Positions 1 to 7,075 of a stretch of DNA of 13,469 bases are shown here, piece by piece. The DNA is from an uncultured Oscillospiraceae bacterium. GTDB lineage: Bacteria > Bacillota > Clostridia > Oscillospirales > Acutalibacteraceae. The position numbers and the translations under genes are program-made. The stretch is from NCBI GenBank assembly GCA_905203795.1, contig CAJKXG010000007.1, positions 1 through 13,469 of the forward strand, written 5' to 3'. The notes below the pieces were generated by a model, which had not been told where the DNA came from, did no database searches, and was given only the letters and a program-made list of their open reading frames with translations. How positions within the stretch are numbered: the first letter of the stretch is position 1; every line of letters starts with the position of its first letter.

Positions 1-1
1 G

Positions 2-304
2 GTGTCCGGCTTCCCGGCGGACTATGACCACACCGTGTATGTGGAGATCACCGGCGATGTGAAGCTGGCATCGATCACCTTTGCCTGCGGCGACATGACC
101 TACGGCGACGTGGACGCGAACGGCAAGGTGGATTCCTCCGACGCACGTATGGTGCTGCAAGCGTCGGTGAACAAGATCGAGCTGACCGACACGCAGAAAG
201 CGGCGGCGGATGTAGACGGCAACACCGTCGTCGATTCCTCCGATGCACGCGCCATCCTGCAGAAGAGCGTCAACAAGATCGATCAATTCCCGGTGGAACA
301 ATAA
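2..304 (+). CDS. C-terminal end of a secreted dockerin protein (5'-partial)
   Basis: The reading frame is open at the left edge, so only the last ~100 residues are visible; the GTG at position 2 is probably an internal valine, not the start. The first ~30 residues (ending near TITFACG-like beta-strand sequence) look like the end of a beta-sandwich module. Then comes a type I dockerin: two calcium-binding loops, GDVDANGKVDSSDAR and ADVDGNTVVDSSDAR, each followed by a helix (MVLQASVNKI and AILQKSVNKI), and a short tail to the TAA. Dockerins bind cohesin modules on scaffoldins or on the cell surface, so the protein is expected to be secreted and part of a cohesin-based assembly. The catalytic or binding module lies upstream of the window and cannot be named. 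The two loops share the same SSDAR recognition region with the dockerin of the CotH protein at 7010-5025, suggesting the same cohesin partner. Confidence 0.88.
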   Translation: MSGFPADYDHTVYVEITGDVKLASITFACGDMTYGDVDANGKVDSSDARMVLQASVNKIELTDTQKAAADVDGNTVVDSSDARAILQKSVNKIDQFPVEQ

Positions 305-311
305 TCCGCTA

Positions 312-360
312 AACAATACGCCCCCAAACACGCGATTTGCTTGTTCGGGGGCGTATTGTT
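312..360 (+). terminator. Hairpin after the dockerin gene
   Basis: A perfect 14-bp inverted repeat: AACAATACGCCCCC at 312-325 and its complement at 347-360, around a 21-nt loop. It starts 8 bases after the stop codon of the dockerin gene. There is no long U-run after the stem, only GTATTGTT at its end, so it may be a weak or factor-assisted terminator or an mRNA 3'-end stabiliser. It isolates the dockerin gene from the ABC transporter operon. Confidence 0.65.
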
Positions 361-387
361 GCGTATCGCCGTTCGCACGCGCGCGAC

Positions 388-416
388 TTGCTTTCTTTGG
401 CGTTCGGCTGTATAAT
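388..416 (+). promoter_or_regulatory. Sigma-A-type promoter of the ABC importer operon
   Basis: TTGCTT at 388-393 and a perfect TATAAT at 411-416 are separated by exactly 17 nt. Transcription would start near 423, leaving a leader of about 50 nt before the ATG at 473. No obvious operator palindrome is seen around it. Confidence 0.75.
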
Positions 417-472
417 GCAAATGGATAGGCAGACGGACACCACGGCGATGAAATGAGGGATGACATACGCTT

Positions 473-2731
473 ATGAAACGGCGGAATATTTGTCGTACGA
501 TACGGAGAACGGTTGCCGTCCTGTTGCTGGCGGCGTCGTTGATCGGTGTTTGGAATTGGCGAGAACAACGGATAGGGGCGACGCCGCTACGGGATGACAA
601 AAGCGCCTACCGAACAACATACAGCACGATTTCGGTGTTTTCGGGCAATAAAACAGAGCGGTTGCAGGCGGTATCGCTGACCGCGGACGCGGTGTATTAT
701 GCGGTGACGCAGTCGACAGAGGAACAGCCGGCAGTCGCACTGTGCCGTGCGGCGGTGAACGGGGACGACGCGGTGGTGTTGGATACACTTTCGCCGTCGG
801 CGGATCAAACGGTGGCGGTGCGCGAACTGACAGCGGACGCGGATGGGCGGCTTTGGCTGATTGTAACCGAAACCATATGGACGGATGACGAGGAAAACAG
901 CGACACCCGTTGGTATCTGGCAAAATGGGACGGGTCGCTGGTGACGGAAACGGCGTTGACGGGGATGACCGGCGTGACCGCACTGGAGGCACAGAACGGG
1001 CAGGTGTATATCTGCGCGGTCAATGAAAAGGACAAGAAAATACTGGTCTATGACGAGGATACTGGGCGCGTGTCCGAGATGCCGCAGGAGACAGGCGGCG
1101 ACGCCTTTTTCGGGCTGATGAGCGACGGGCGACCGATGTATGTCACCGCCGAACGCAACAAGGCGGCGGTCGTCACGCCGCTGAATATGGCACCGGCTGC
1201 GGCACAAGAGCCGTTGCCGTTGGCGGACAAGCACACCTTCACCCGCGTGTATGACGGCAGCGGCGATTACCTGTTTTACGCGCAGGAAAAGGGCACGCTG
1301 TATGGCTATCACGCAGAAAAACAGGCGTTGCAGCCGCTGACCGTGTTGGCGGATTGGGGCGTGTATACGCCGGAACGTGCGTCGGACGGCATTCTGGACG
1401 GATGCGTGGCGGCGGACGGATCGCTCACCCTGCTGGCGCGGTGGGAGACGGCGGCGTTGACCGTGTGCCGTCTGACTCCCTGCACACAGGCGGAAACGCC
1501 CCAGCCGCTGACGGTGGCGGGATACAACATCGGTGAGGACTTGCTCGACTTGGCGCGTACCTTCAACCGCACCCACCCCGACTATGTGATTCGCTTCAAG
1601 GACTATGCCGACGGCGGCGCGGGATTGAACGGCATCACCAAGTTCAGCACCGAATTGCTGGCGGGAGAGCTGCCGGATATCGTGGCGACTTTCAACTTTC
1701 CGGCGTTTAAAGCGCTGGCAGAGAAGGAGGTGCTGGTCGATCTGTACCCCTATCTGGACGCGGACGCGGATTTGAGCCGCGACAGCTTTGCAGAGGGGTT
1801 GCTGGCGGCGCTGGAACAGAACGGCGAAATTTATCGGCTGCCGACCGAATTTCGTCTGCTGACCTATCAGGCCAATCGGCAGGTGATCGGGGAAAAGGGC
1901 TATCTGACGGCGGCGGAGCTGACCGAGCGGCTGCAAGACCAGTCGCAGACGCGGGTGTTTTCCGACACCATGCTGCAAGAACGGCTGATCAACGATCTGG
2001 CGCAGTTGGCGCCGACCGCCTATGTCGATTGGGACAGCGGCGAGTGTCGCTTTGACTCGCCGTCCTTCATTGCCCTGTTGGAAGCGGCGAATACCCTGCC
2101 GGATATGGATGAGATCCTCGATCCCAACCGTCCGTTCGATCCGGATGCACCGCCGTCCCAGCAGCAATTGGCGGACGGGACGCTGCTGCTGGACGAGGGA
2201 TTTGTCAGCAACGCCTATACCGTGCGCCGCTATAGCGCGGCACTGGGAGACGACTTGGTGTACAGCGGACTACCGACCGAGGACGGATGCGCGCCGCAAA
2301 TGGATATCGTCAGCGGGTATGCCGTCACCAAAGCGTGTGCACACAAGGACGCGGCGTGGGCGTTTGTGCGTATGACGCTGCTGCCGATGGCGCAGGATCC
2401 GAGCAGCCCCTACGGGTATTTTCCTGCCAACCGCGAGATGTTAGATGCGCAATTTGCGTATTTTATGGATGAGAGCAACTTCCTCGACGAGGAGGGAAAT
2501 CGCCTGCCGGACAAAAACGGTGAGCCGGTCTATCTGCTGACACAGCAGGATGTGGAGCGGTTTCGGCAGGCGTTGCGCGATGCGGCGGCGGGCTACGCGG
2601 AGTACGATCAGCAGATCGCGGACATCATCGAGACGGAATCCTCCTATTATTTCGAGGGCGCTTGCACTGCGCGGGAGGCCGCCGAAAAGATACAAAGCCG
2701 TGTCAAATTATACGTTAACGAGCAAAGATAG
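473..2731 (+). CDS. ABC importer extracellular solute-binding protein with propeller-like N-terminal half
   Basis: 752 residues, nearly twice the ~430 of an ordinary sugar-binding protein. Residues ~10-29 (TVAVLLLAASLIGVWNW) form a hydrophobic signal or anchor segment with no lipobox cysteine, unusual for a Gram-positive binding protein; it may stay membrane-anchored by this helix. Residues ~45-340 contain repeated short strand-rich stretches such as ADADGRLWLI and LMSDGRPMYV, as in beta-propeller domains (inference). From residue ~346 (PLTVAGYNIGEDLLDLARTF, then NRTHPDYVIRF, LLAGELPDIV, EKEVLVDLYPYLD) the sequence follows the family 1 extracellular solute-binding fold used by sugar ABC importers; late landmarks are SGYAVTKACAHKDAAWAFVR and the PANREML segment. 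The start has GAGGG at 455-459, 13 nt upstream. It is the first gene of a three-gene operon with two permeases. The substrate is probably a carbohydrate but cannot be named. Confidence 0.85.
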   Translation: MKRRNICRTIRRTVAVLLLAASLIGVWNWREQRIGATPLRDDKSAYRTTYSTISVFSGNKTERLQAVSLTADAVYYAVTQSTEEQPAVALCRAAVNGDDAVVLDTLSPSADQTVAVRELTADADGRLWLIVTETIWTDDEENSDTRWYLAKWDGSLVTETALTGMTGVTALEAQNGQVYICAVNEKDKKILVYDEDTGRVSEMPQETGGDAFFGLMSDGRPMYVTAERNKAAVVTPLNMAPAAAQEPLPLADKHTFTRVYDGSGDYLFYAQEKGTLYGYHAEKQALQPLTVLADWGVYTPERASDGILDGCVAADGSLTLLARWETAALTVCRLTPCTQAETPQPLTVAGYNIGEDLLDLARTFNRTHPDYVIRFKDYADGGAGLNGITKFSTELLAGELPDIVATFNFPAFKALAEKEVLVDLYPYLDADADLSRDSFAEGLLAALEQNGEIYRLPTEFRLLTYQANRQVIGEKGYLTAAELTERLQDQSQTRVFSDTMLQERLINDLAQLAPTAYVDWDSGECRFDSPSFIALLEAANTLPDMDEILDPNRPFDPDAPPSQQQLADGTLLLDEGFVSNAYTVRRYSAALGDDLVYSGLPTEDGCAPQMDIVSGYAVTKACAHKDAAWAFVRMTLLPMAQDPSSPYGYFPANREMLDAQFAYFMDESNFLDEEGNRLPDKNGEPVYLLTQQDVERFRQALRDAAAGYAEYDQQIADIIETESSYYFEGACTAREAAEKIQSRVKLYVNEQR

Positions 2732-2743
2732 GAGGGGATGCCG

Positions 2744-3643
2744 ATGTTCCGAACCAAACAGGGCGCGGCGCAGGGGGCGCTGTTTCGCGGCGACCGTCTG
2801 ACGCTGCGTTTGATGCTGCTGCCGTCGCTGATCGGGGTGGGCGTATTCTTTTTGATCCCGTTCGGCGTGGTGGTGTACGATGCGTTTATCGGCAACCCGT
2901 TTGCACCGTCGTTTGTCGGGGTGGATAACTTTGTGAGTCTGATGCAAAACGAGTCTTTTCGCATCGCTGTCGGCAATACCGCGGTATTTCTCGGCGTGAC
3001 GCTGCCGCTGGCGGTGTGTTTGCCGCTGGCGCTGTCCGCACTGCTGGAGCACAACATCCCCGGCAAAAGCAAATTCCGCACCTTTTTCCTCAGCCCTGTT
3101 GTCGTGCCCACCGCGTCGGTGGCACTGATCTGGCAGGTGTTTTTCCATCAAAACGGTGTGGTGAACGATCTGATGGGGCTGATCGGCGCGGACGGTGTGG
3201 ACTGGCTGCGCACGGCGGGGTACGACAAAGCGGTGATCGTGCTGTTGTTTGTGTGGAAGAATCTGGGGTATAACATGGTGCTGTTCACCGCGGCGCTCAG
3301 CAGTGTGCCGCGCGAACTGCTGGAAGCCGCCGAGATCGACGGTGCGGGCGCATGGAAACGATTTTGGCACATCAAGCTGCGGTATCTGTCGCCCGCCGTG
3401 CTGTTCGTGACGCTGCTTTCGCTGATCAATTCGTTCAAGATTTTCCGCGAGGTGTACCTGCTGTCCGGCAGCTATCCGAGCGAAGGGCTGTATATGCTGC
3501 AACATTTTATGAACAACATCTTCTATTCGTTGGATTACCCCAAACTGTCCGCTGCGACGGTGTTGATGACGCTGGTACTGGCGGTGGCACTGGGGGTGTT
3601 CCTCGTGCTGGAAGAACGGTTCAGAAGGGATGTGGAGGAATGA
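2744..3643 (+). CDS. Sugar-type ABC transporter permease (MalF/UgpA type)
   Basis: About 299 residues, the usual size for this family. It has six predicted membrane helices, starting with LMLLPSLIGVGVFFLIPFGV near the N-terminus. The EAA loop that docks the cytoplasmic ATPase is clear: ELLEAAEIDGAGAWKRFWHI at about residues 191-210, with the invariant glycine pattern. It forms the membrane channel together with the next permease. A perfect AGGAGG at 2730-2735 overlaps the stop of the upstream gene. It lies 8 nt before the ATG at 2744 but only 2 nt before the in-frame ATG at 2738, so 2744 is preferred; 2738 is the longer alternative. The stop overlaps the start of the next permease as ATGA, which indicates translational coupling. 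Confidence 0.92.
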   Translation: MFRTKQGAAQGALFRGDRLTLRLMLLPSLIGVGVFFLIPFGVVVYDAFIGNPFAPSFVGVDNFVSLMQNESFRIAVGNTAVFLGVTLPLAVCLPLALSALLEHNIPGKSKFRTFFLSPVVVPTASVALIWQVFFHQNGVVNDLMGLIGADGVDWLRTAGYDKAVIVLLFVWKNLGYNMVLFTAALSSVPRELLEAAEIDGAGAWKRFWHIKLRYLSPAVLFVTLLSLINSFKIFREVYLLSGSYPSEGLYMLQHFMNNIFYSLDYPKLSAATVLMTLVLAVALGVFLVLEERFRRDVEE

Positions 3644-4947
3644 AACGCAAGTCGGGAAAAGGTCGCCGCGTGGTGGTGGCGATTTGCGTCGGGATAATGG
3701 CGGTGTCGTTTCTGCTCCCCACTCTGCTGACCGTGACGGGTGCGTTCATGTCGCGGCGGGAGGTGGCGGACAGCTACGGACCGGTGTTTGCGGCGTTGGG
3801 CGACGGTGCGGATTATTTGGAGCGAAACGCGTCGTTCACGTTGCTGCCCCGCGATGTAACGGGTTTGCAGTTTTTCATCGTGCTGTTTCAGCGGTCGGAC
3901 TATCTGCTGCGGTTTTGGAACGCGGTGCTGTTGGTCGTTCCCATCGTGCTCGGACAATTGGCGGTGGCATCGATGGCGGCGTACAGCTTGTCGCGGTATC
4001 GCCATATCGGACGGCGGCTGTTCCTCTTTTGCTGTATCATGCTGATGCTGATGCCCGCGCAGGTGACGCTGGTGCCCAACTATCTGGTCGCAAAAGGGCT
4101 GGGCATCCTCGATACAATGCGCGCGATCCTGTACCCGGGCATTTTTTCGCCGTTTGCGCTGTTTTTGCTGACGACCTTCATGCGGCGCATCCCGTCATCC
4201 CAATATGAAGCGGCCAAGCTGGACGGCGCGGGGGAATGGCGGCTGTTTACGCGCATCTGCCTGCCGCAATGCCGAAGCATTCTCTATTCCATTGCCATTT
4301 TGCTGTTCATCGATTACTGGAACATGGTGGAGCAGCCGCTGGTGCTGTTGTCCGATCCGTTGCAACAGCCGTTGTCCATCTATTTGTCCGCCACGCATGC
4401 GGACAGTGCAGGCGAAGCGTTTGCGGCGGCAGTGTTGTACATGATCCCGCCGTTGCTGTTGTTTTTGCACGGCGAAAAGCATCTGGTCGCGGGTATCGCC
4501 CACGCCGGCGCGTCCATGGGGACGCACGGCGGCGATGTGTACACCGCTGAAGGAGCACGATCCCGCCGATGGGTACCGGCGGTCGCCGTGGTGTTTTGTG
4601 TGGCGCTGGCCGCTATGACGGTGCTGTCCGACGACAACCGTGCGCGCGTGACCCCGCAGGTGAAGGTGGGCGGCGCATCCTACGGGTTGATCGACGACAC
4701 GATCTATGAGGTGGCAGTGCCGCCGGAAGCGGTGCTGTGCGAAGGGGAACACCGCTATGTGCTGGTGCTCGGCGCGGCAGATCCGCTGTCGGCGGACTGC
4801 TATCAGGCCGTGTGGAAAGAGGTGGAGGTGCTGGCGGAAAACGAAACGTTTGCCGCGATTGACGGCGACGTCGATCTGTTTGATCGGGTGATTCTCTCCT
4901 ATTCCGCCCTGCCGCGTGACGGACAATATGTGGATGTGGCGGCATGA
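3640..4947 (+). CDS. Sugar-type ABC transporter permease (MalG/UgpE type) with fused C-terminal extracellular domain
   Basis: 435 residues, compared with ~275-300 for ordinary members. Residues ~1-293 are a complete inner-membrane permease: first helix at 9-32, EAA loop QYEAAKLDGAGEWRLFTRIC from residue 188, and a canonical end, GEKHLVAGIAHAGASM. Instead of stopping, the frame runs through a ~15-residue linker into an extra hydrophobic helix (WVPAVAVVFCVALAAMTVL, ~311-329). A ~105-residue domain then follows, outside the membrane by topology. Its last part (KEVEVLAENETFAAIDGDVD, then DRVILSYSALPRDGQYVDV) resembles the C-terminal membrane-proximal part of HlyD/RND-type adaptor proteins (inference). 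The start ATG at 3640 overlaps the previous stop and has GGAGG at 3634-3638; in-frame codons further upstream lie inside the first permease gene. No ATPase gene follows, so a shared MsmK/UgpC-type ATPase encoded elsewhere is likely. Confidence 0.88.
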   Translation: MKRKSGKGRRVVVAICVGIMAVSFLLPTLLTVTGAFMSRREVADSYGPVFAALGDGADYLERNASFTLLPRDVTGLQFFIVLFQRSDYLLRFWNAVLLVVPIVLGQLAVASMAAYSLSRYRHIGRRLFLFCCIMLMLMPAQVTLVPNYLVAKGLGILDTMRAILYPGIFSPFALFLLTTFMRRIPSSQYEAAKLDGAGEWRLFTRICLPQCRSILYSIAILLFIDYWNMVEQPLVLLSDPLQQPLSIYLSATHADSAGEAFAAAVLYMIPPLLLFLHGEKHLVAGIAHAGASMGTHGGDVYTAEGARSRRWVPAVAVVFCVALAAMTVLSDDNRARVTPQVKVGGASYGLIDDTIYEVAVPPEAVLCEGEHRYVLVLGAADPLSADCYQAVWKEVEVLAENETFAAIDGDVDLFDRVILSYSALPRDGQYVDVAA

Positions 4948-4973
4948 ATGCCGACCATCGCGAAGAGTATAAA

Positions 4974-5011
4974 AAAACGGGACATCCTCTTTTCAGAGGA
5001 TGTCCCGTTTT
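4974..5011. terminator. Bidirectional intrinsic terminator between convergent operons
   Basis: A perfect 17-bp inverted repeat (4974-4990 and 4995-5011) around a TTTC loop. The stem contains AAAACGGGACATCCTCT, so transcripts in the plus direction end in UUUU. In the minus direction the A-run at 4971-4977 supplies a seven-U tail. It sits 27 bases after the permease stop and 14 bases beyond the stop of the CotH gene, serving both. Confidence 0.92.
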
Positions 5012-5024
5012 GTGTGTCGGGGAA

Positions 5025-7010
5025 TCAGCGAGACATAATGGAGGCATTCATCAATTCCATATGCCAGTACAGCCACATTTTCAGATATTCGACTTGGCTC
5101 ATATAATCCGGGAACGAATTGGTGGCGTCCGAATTATACAGGATATTTTTGCCGAGAATGTCCCAGCGCTCGAAGTTCAGCTTCTGCGATTCGGCGATCA
5201 AACGGCTGCCGGAATCAATATAGCTGTCCATTTCTTCACACAGCATTTCGTAGAAGGGCTGCCACGCGGCTTTCAGTGCGTTTTTGCCGCTCTCGGTATC
5301 CAGCAGATACCGCACCCAGTTGCATCTGGCCAGTGCCGTCGGATCATTGGTGTTATCCCAATAGCTGCAGTTGCCGGAACTGCGGTCGAAGTCCCACACG
5401 GGGCCCATCACAAACTTGCCGTCCACATCCAGCGACATGTACACGCTGGAATGGAAGGAGTTGTCGGTGTTGTCCATCAGCTCTTCCACGATGTACCAGC
5501 GCACAAAGGAATCAACATCCAGCAGTGCGTTGATGCGTTGCTCATCGCGCGCTTTCAGTGCGCTGTCGAGTTCCATCACCTTGTTGTAGATGTATAGCAG
5601 ACGTTCGGGGTTATCGACCACATTTTTGGTGGACGGTTTCTTAATAGTTGCCCATTTGCCGAGATTGGGCACGGCGAAGAAATACTCGTCGGTGTCGGGG
5701 TTGTAATAGATTTCGCCGGTCTTTGTCCAGCCGTATTCCTGCCATCTGTTCGGATCAAGCGGCTCCACCTTGTCCAGCTCGCCGCCGGCGTTGGCTTCCA
5801 TCACGTGCGCGTCAAACTCGATCAGATAACCAAGTTCATCCGGCGCCTGCACAATGGTATCATCCACATCGGTGATGTTGACGCGCTCTTTTTCGATCTC
5901 GATCTTCTCGGTCAGGTTATATGTGCCCCAGTATTCGCCGTTGATCCACATGTCCACGGGACGAAGCTCCATGACATAGGTGACGCCGGCTTCTTCCGCC
6001 AGCCATGCCGCCACATAGTTGCGCAGCAGGGTCTTGTCCTCGTAGTTGGCGACGATTGCCCAGTTTTTGGACTTGGGCATATCCAGCATTTCCGATTTCT
6101 TGTCCAGCTTGATCGTATAGCTCTTCTTTGCGTCGAGCAGCCACGAGCTGTTGCCGCGACCTTTGATGCCGCCGGGCACAAGGATCGGCGTTTCCTGCGC
6201 ATAGGAGCAGGTCTTCTTGTCGCCGCCGCCCAGATAGAAGGAAGCGGTGGTGTACACATCTTTGGAGTCGATATCCGCCAAATCGGTGGCGGTGACCGCC
6301 ATCGACGGCAGACCTGTGTTCAGCGTTTCGAGTGCGACCGTGATCGTCTCGGTCGAGCCGTCCGTCGCCGTCATGGTCAGTTCCACCGGCTCGGACAGAT
6401 CAAACACCGTCTCGCCGGAAACAGCCGCCGCGCCGTTGTACAGCACCTTGTCGCCGTAATAGGTAAACCGCGCTTTCACAGCGGTCAGATCGACACCGGC
6501 GGGCAACAGCGCGGTGATCGCACCGTCTTCAATCGTGCACTGCACGTTAAACGGCAGCATCGCATTGTCGTCCATGGTCAGCGCAAAATAACCGAACTGT
6601 TTGGTCGAATCGGTCACTTCCGGCGCGTCGTCCTTCACATCGTCCAGCGAAAGGAACGTGCTGCCCGCTTTGGGGCTGGCGGGCGTGAAGGAGTTGCCCT
6701 CATAGGGGGCGGCGAAATCTATCCAAGAGCCGCTGTTCGGGAACTCGTCCACCTTGCCGACGGCGTATTGCAGGATCCAACGGGCGTCGGAGCTGTCCAC
6801 CGAGCCGTTGCCGTCCACGTCAGCCGCTTCCAGTTCCGAACCCCATGCGTCATATTTTCCCACGGAGATTTGCAGTACAATACGCGCGTCGCTGGAATCA
6901 ATCACGCCGCTGTCGTCCACATCGCCGATCAGCGTGTATGCGCTGACCATGGTGCAGGGCACGAGCAGCATCGCACCGATCAGCAGCAAAGCCAATACTC
7001 GTTTTTTCAT
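5025..7010 (-). CDS. Secreted CotH-family kinase with N-terminal dockerin
   Basis: 661 residues. A signal peptide covers ~1-24 (hydrophobic VLALLLIGAMLL, likely cleavage after VSA). Residues 29-~90 are a type I dockerin with two calcium loops (GDVDDSGVIDSSDAR and ADVDGNGSVDSSDAR). An Ig-like beta-sandwich follows at ~135-228, and a CotH kinase domain at ~235-560. Kinase landmarks are KGRGNSSW (283-290), KSYTIKLDKK, NWAIVANYEDKTLLRN (316-331), GEYWGTYNLTEKIEI (358-372) and WDFDRSSGN (539-547), whose aspartates match the family's metal-binding and catalytic motif. CotH proteins are atypical secreted or spore-coat protein kinases; here the dockerin suggests delivery to a cohesin-bearing surface complex. 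The ATG at 7010 is chosen because a GAAAGGCGG ribosome binding site lies just upstream and a signal peptide follows directly; in-frame codons further upstream fall in the neighbouring gene. It lies 65 bp behind a second CotH gene, probably in one operon. Confidence 0.9.
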   Translation of the reverse strand: MKKRVLALLLIGAMLLVPCTMVSAYTLIGDVDDSGVIDSSDARIVLQISVGKYDAWGSELEAADVDGNGSVDSSDARWILQYAVGKVDEFPNSGSWIDFAAPYEGNSFTPASPKAGSTFLSLDDVKDDAPEVTDSTKQFGYFALTMDDNAMLPFNVQCTIEDGAITALLPAGVDLTAVKARFTYYGDKVLYNGAAAVSGETVFDLSEPVELTMTATDGSTETITVALETLNTGLPSMAVTATDLADIDSKDVYTTASFYLGGGDKKTCSYAQETPILVPGGIKGRGNSSWLLDAKKSYTIKLDKKSEMLDMPKSKNWAIVANYEDKTLLRNYVAAWLAEEAGVTYVMELRPVDMWINGEYWGTYNLTEKIEIEKERVNITDVDDTIVQAPDELGYLIEFDAHVMEANAGGELDKVEPLDPNRWQEYGWTKTGEIYYNPDTDEYFFAVPNLGKWATIKKPSTKNVVDNPERLLYIYNKVMELDSALKARDEQRINALLDVDSFVRWYIVEELMDNTDNSFHSSVYMSLDVDGKFVMGPVWDFDRSSGNCSYWDNTNDPTALARCNWVRYLLDTESGKNALKAAWQPFYEMLCEEMDSYIDSGSRLIAESQKLNFERWDILGKNILYNSDATNSFPDYMSQVEYLKMWLYWHMELMNASIMSR

Positions 7011-7052
7011 AGTTTTCCGCCTTTCTTGTTGTGAGCCAGATTTATATTGCCG

Positions 7053-7066
7053 CGCCCCGAAGGGCG
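7053..7066. other. Short UUCG-type hairpin between the two CotH genes
   Basis: CGCCC and GGGCG (7053-7057, 7062-7066) flank a 4-nt loop that reads TTCG on the minus strand, a very stable tetraloop closed by C-G. There is no T-run, so it is more likely an mRNA processing or stability element between the two genes than a terminator. Confidence 0.4.
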
Positions 7067-7075
7067 GGGAAACCA

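Noticed and set aside
587..2167. Minus-strand open frame of 526 codons
   Set aside because: It is antisense to the solute-binding protein gene, has Arg/Gln-rich composition and no recognisable domain or ribosome binding site.
3352..3639. Upstream extension of the second permease frame
   Set aside because: It overlaps the first permease coding sequence out of frame and has no permease character; the ATGA overlap at 3640 with GGAGG upstream is the real start.
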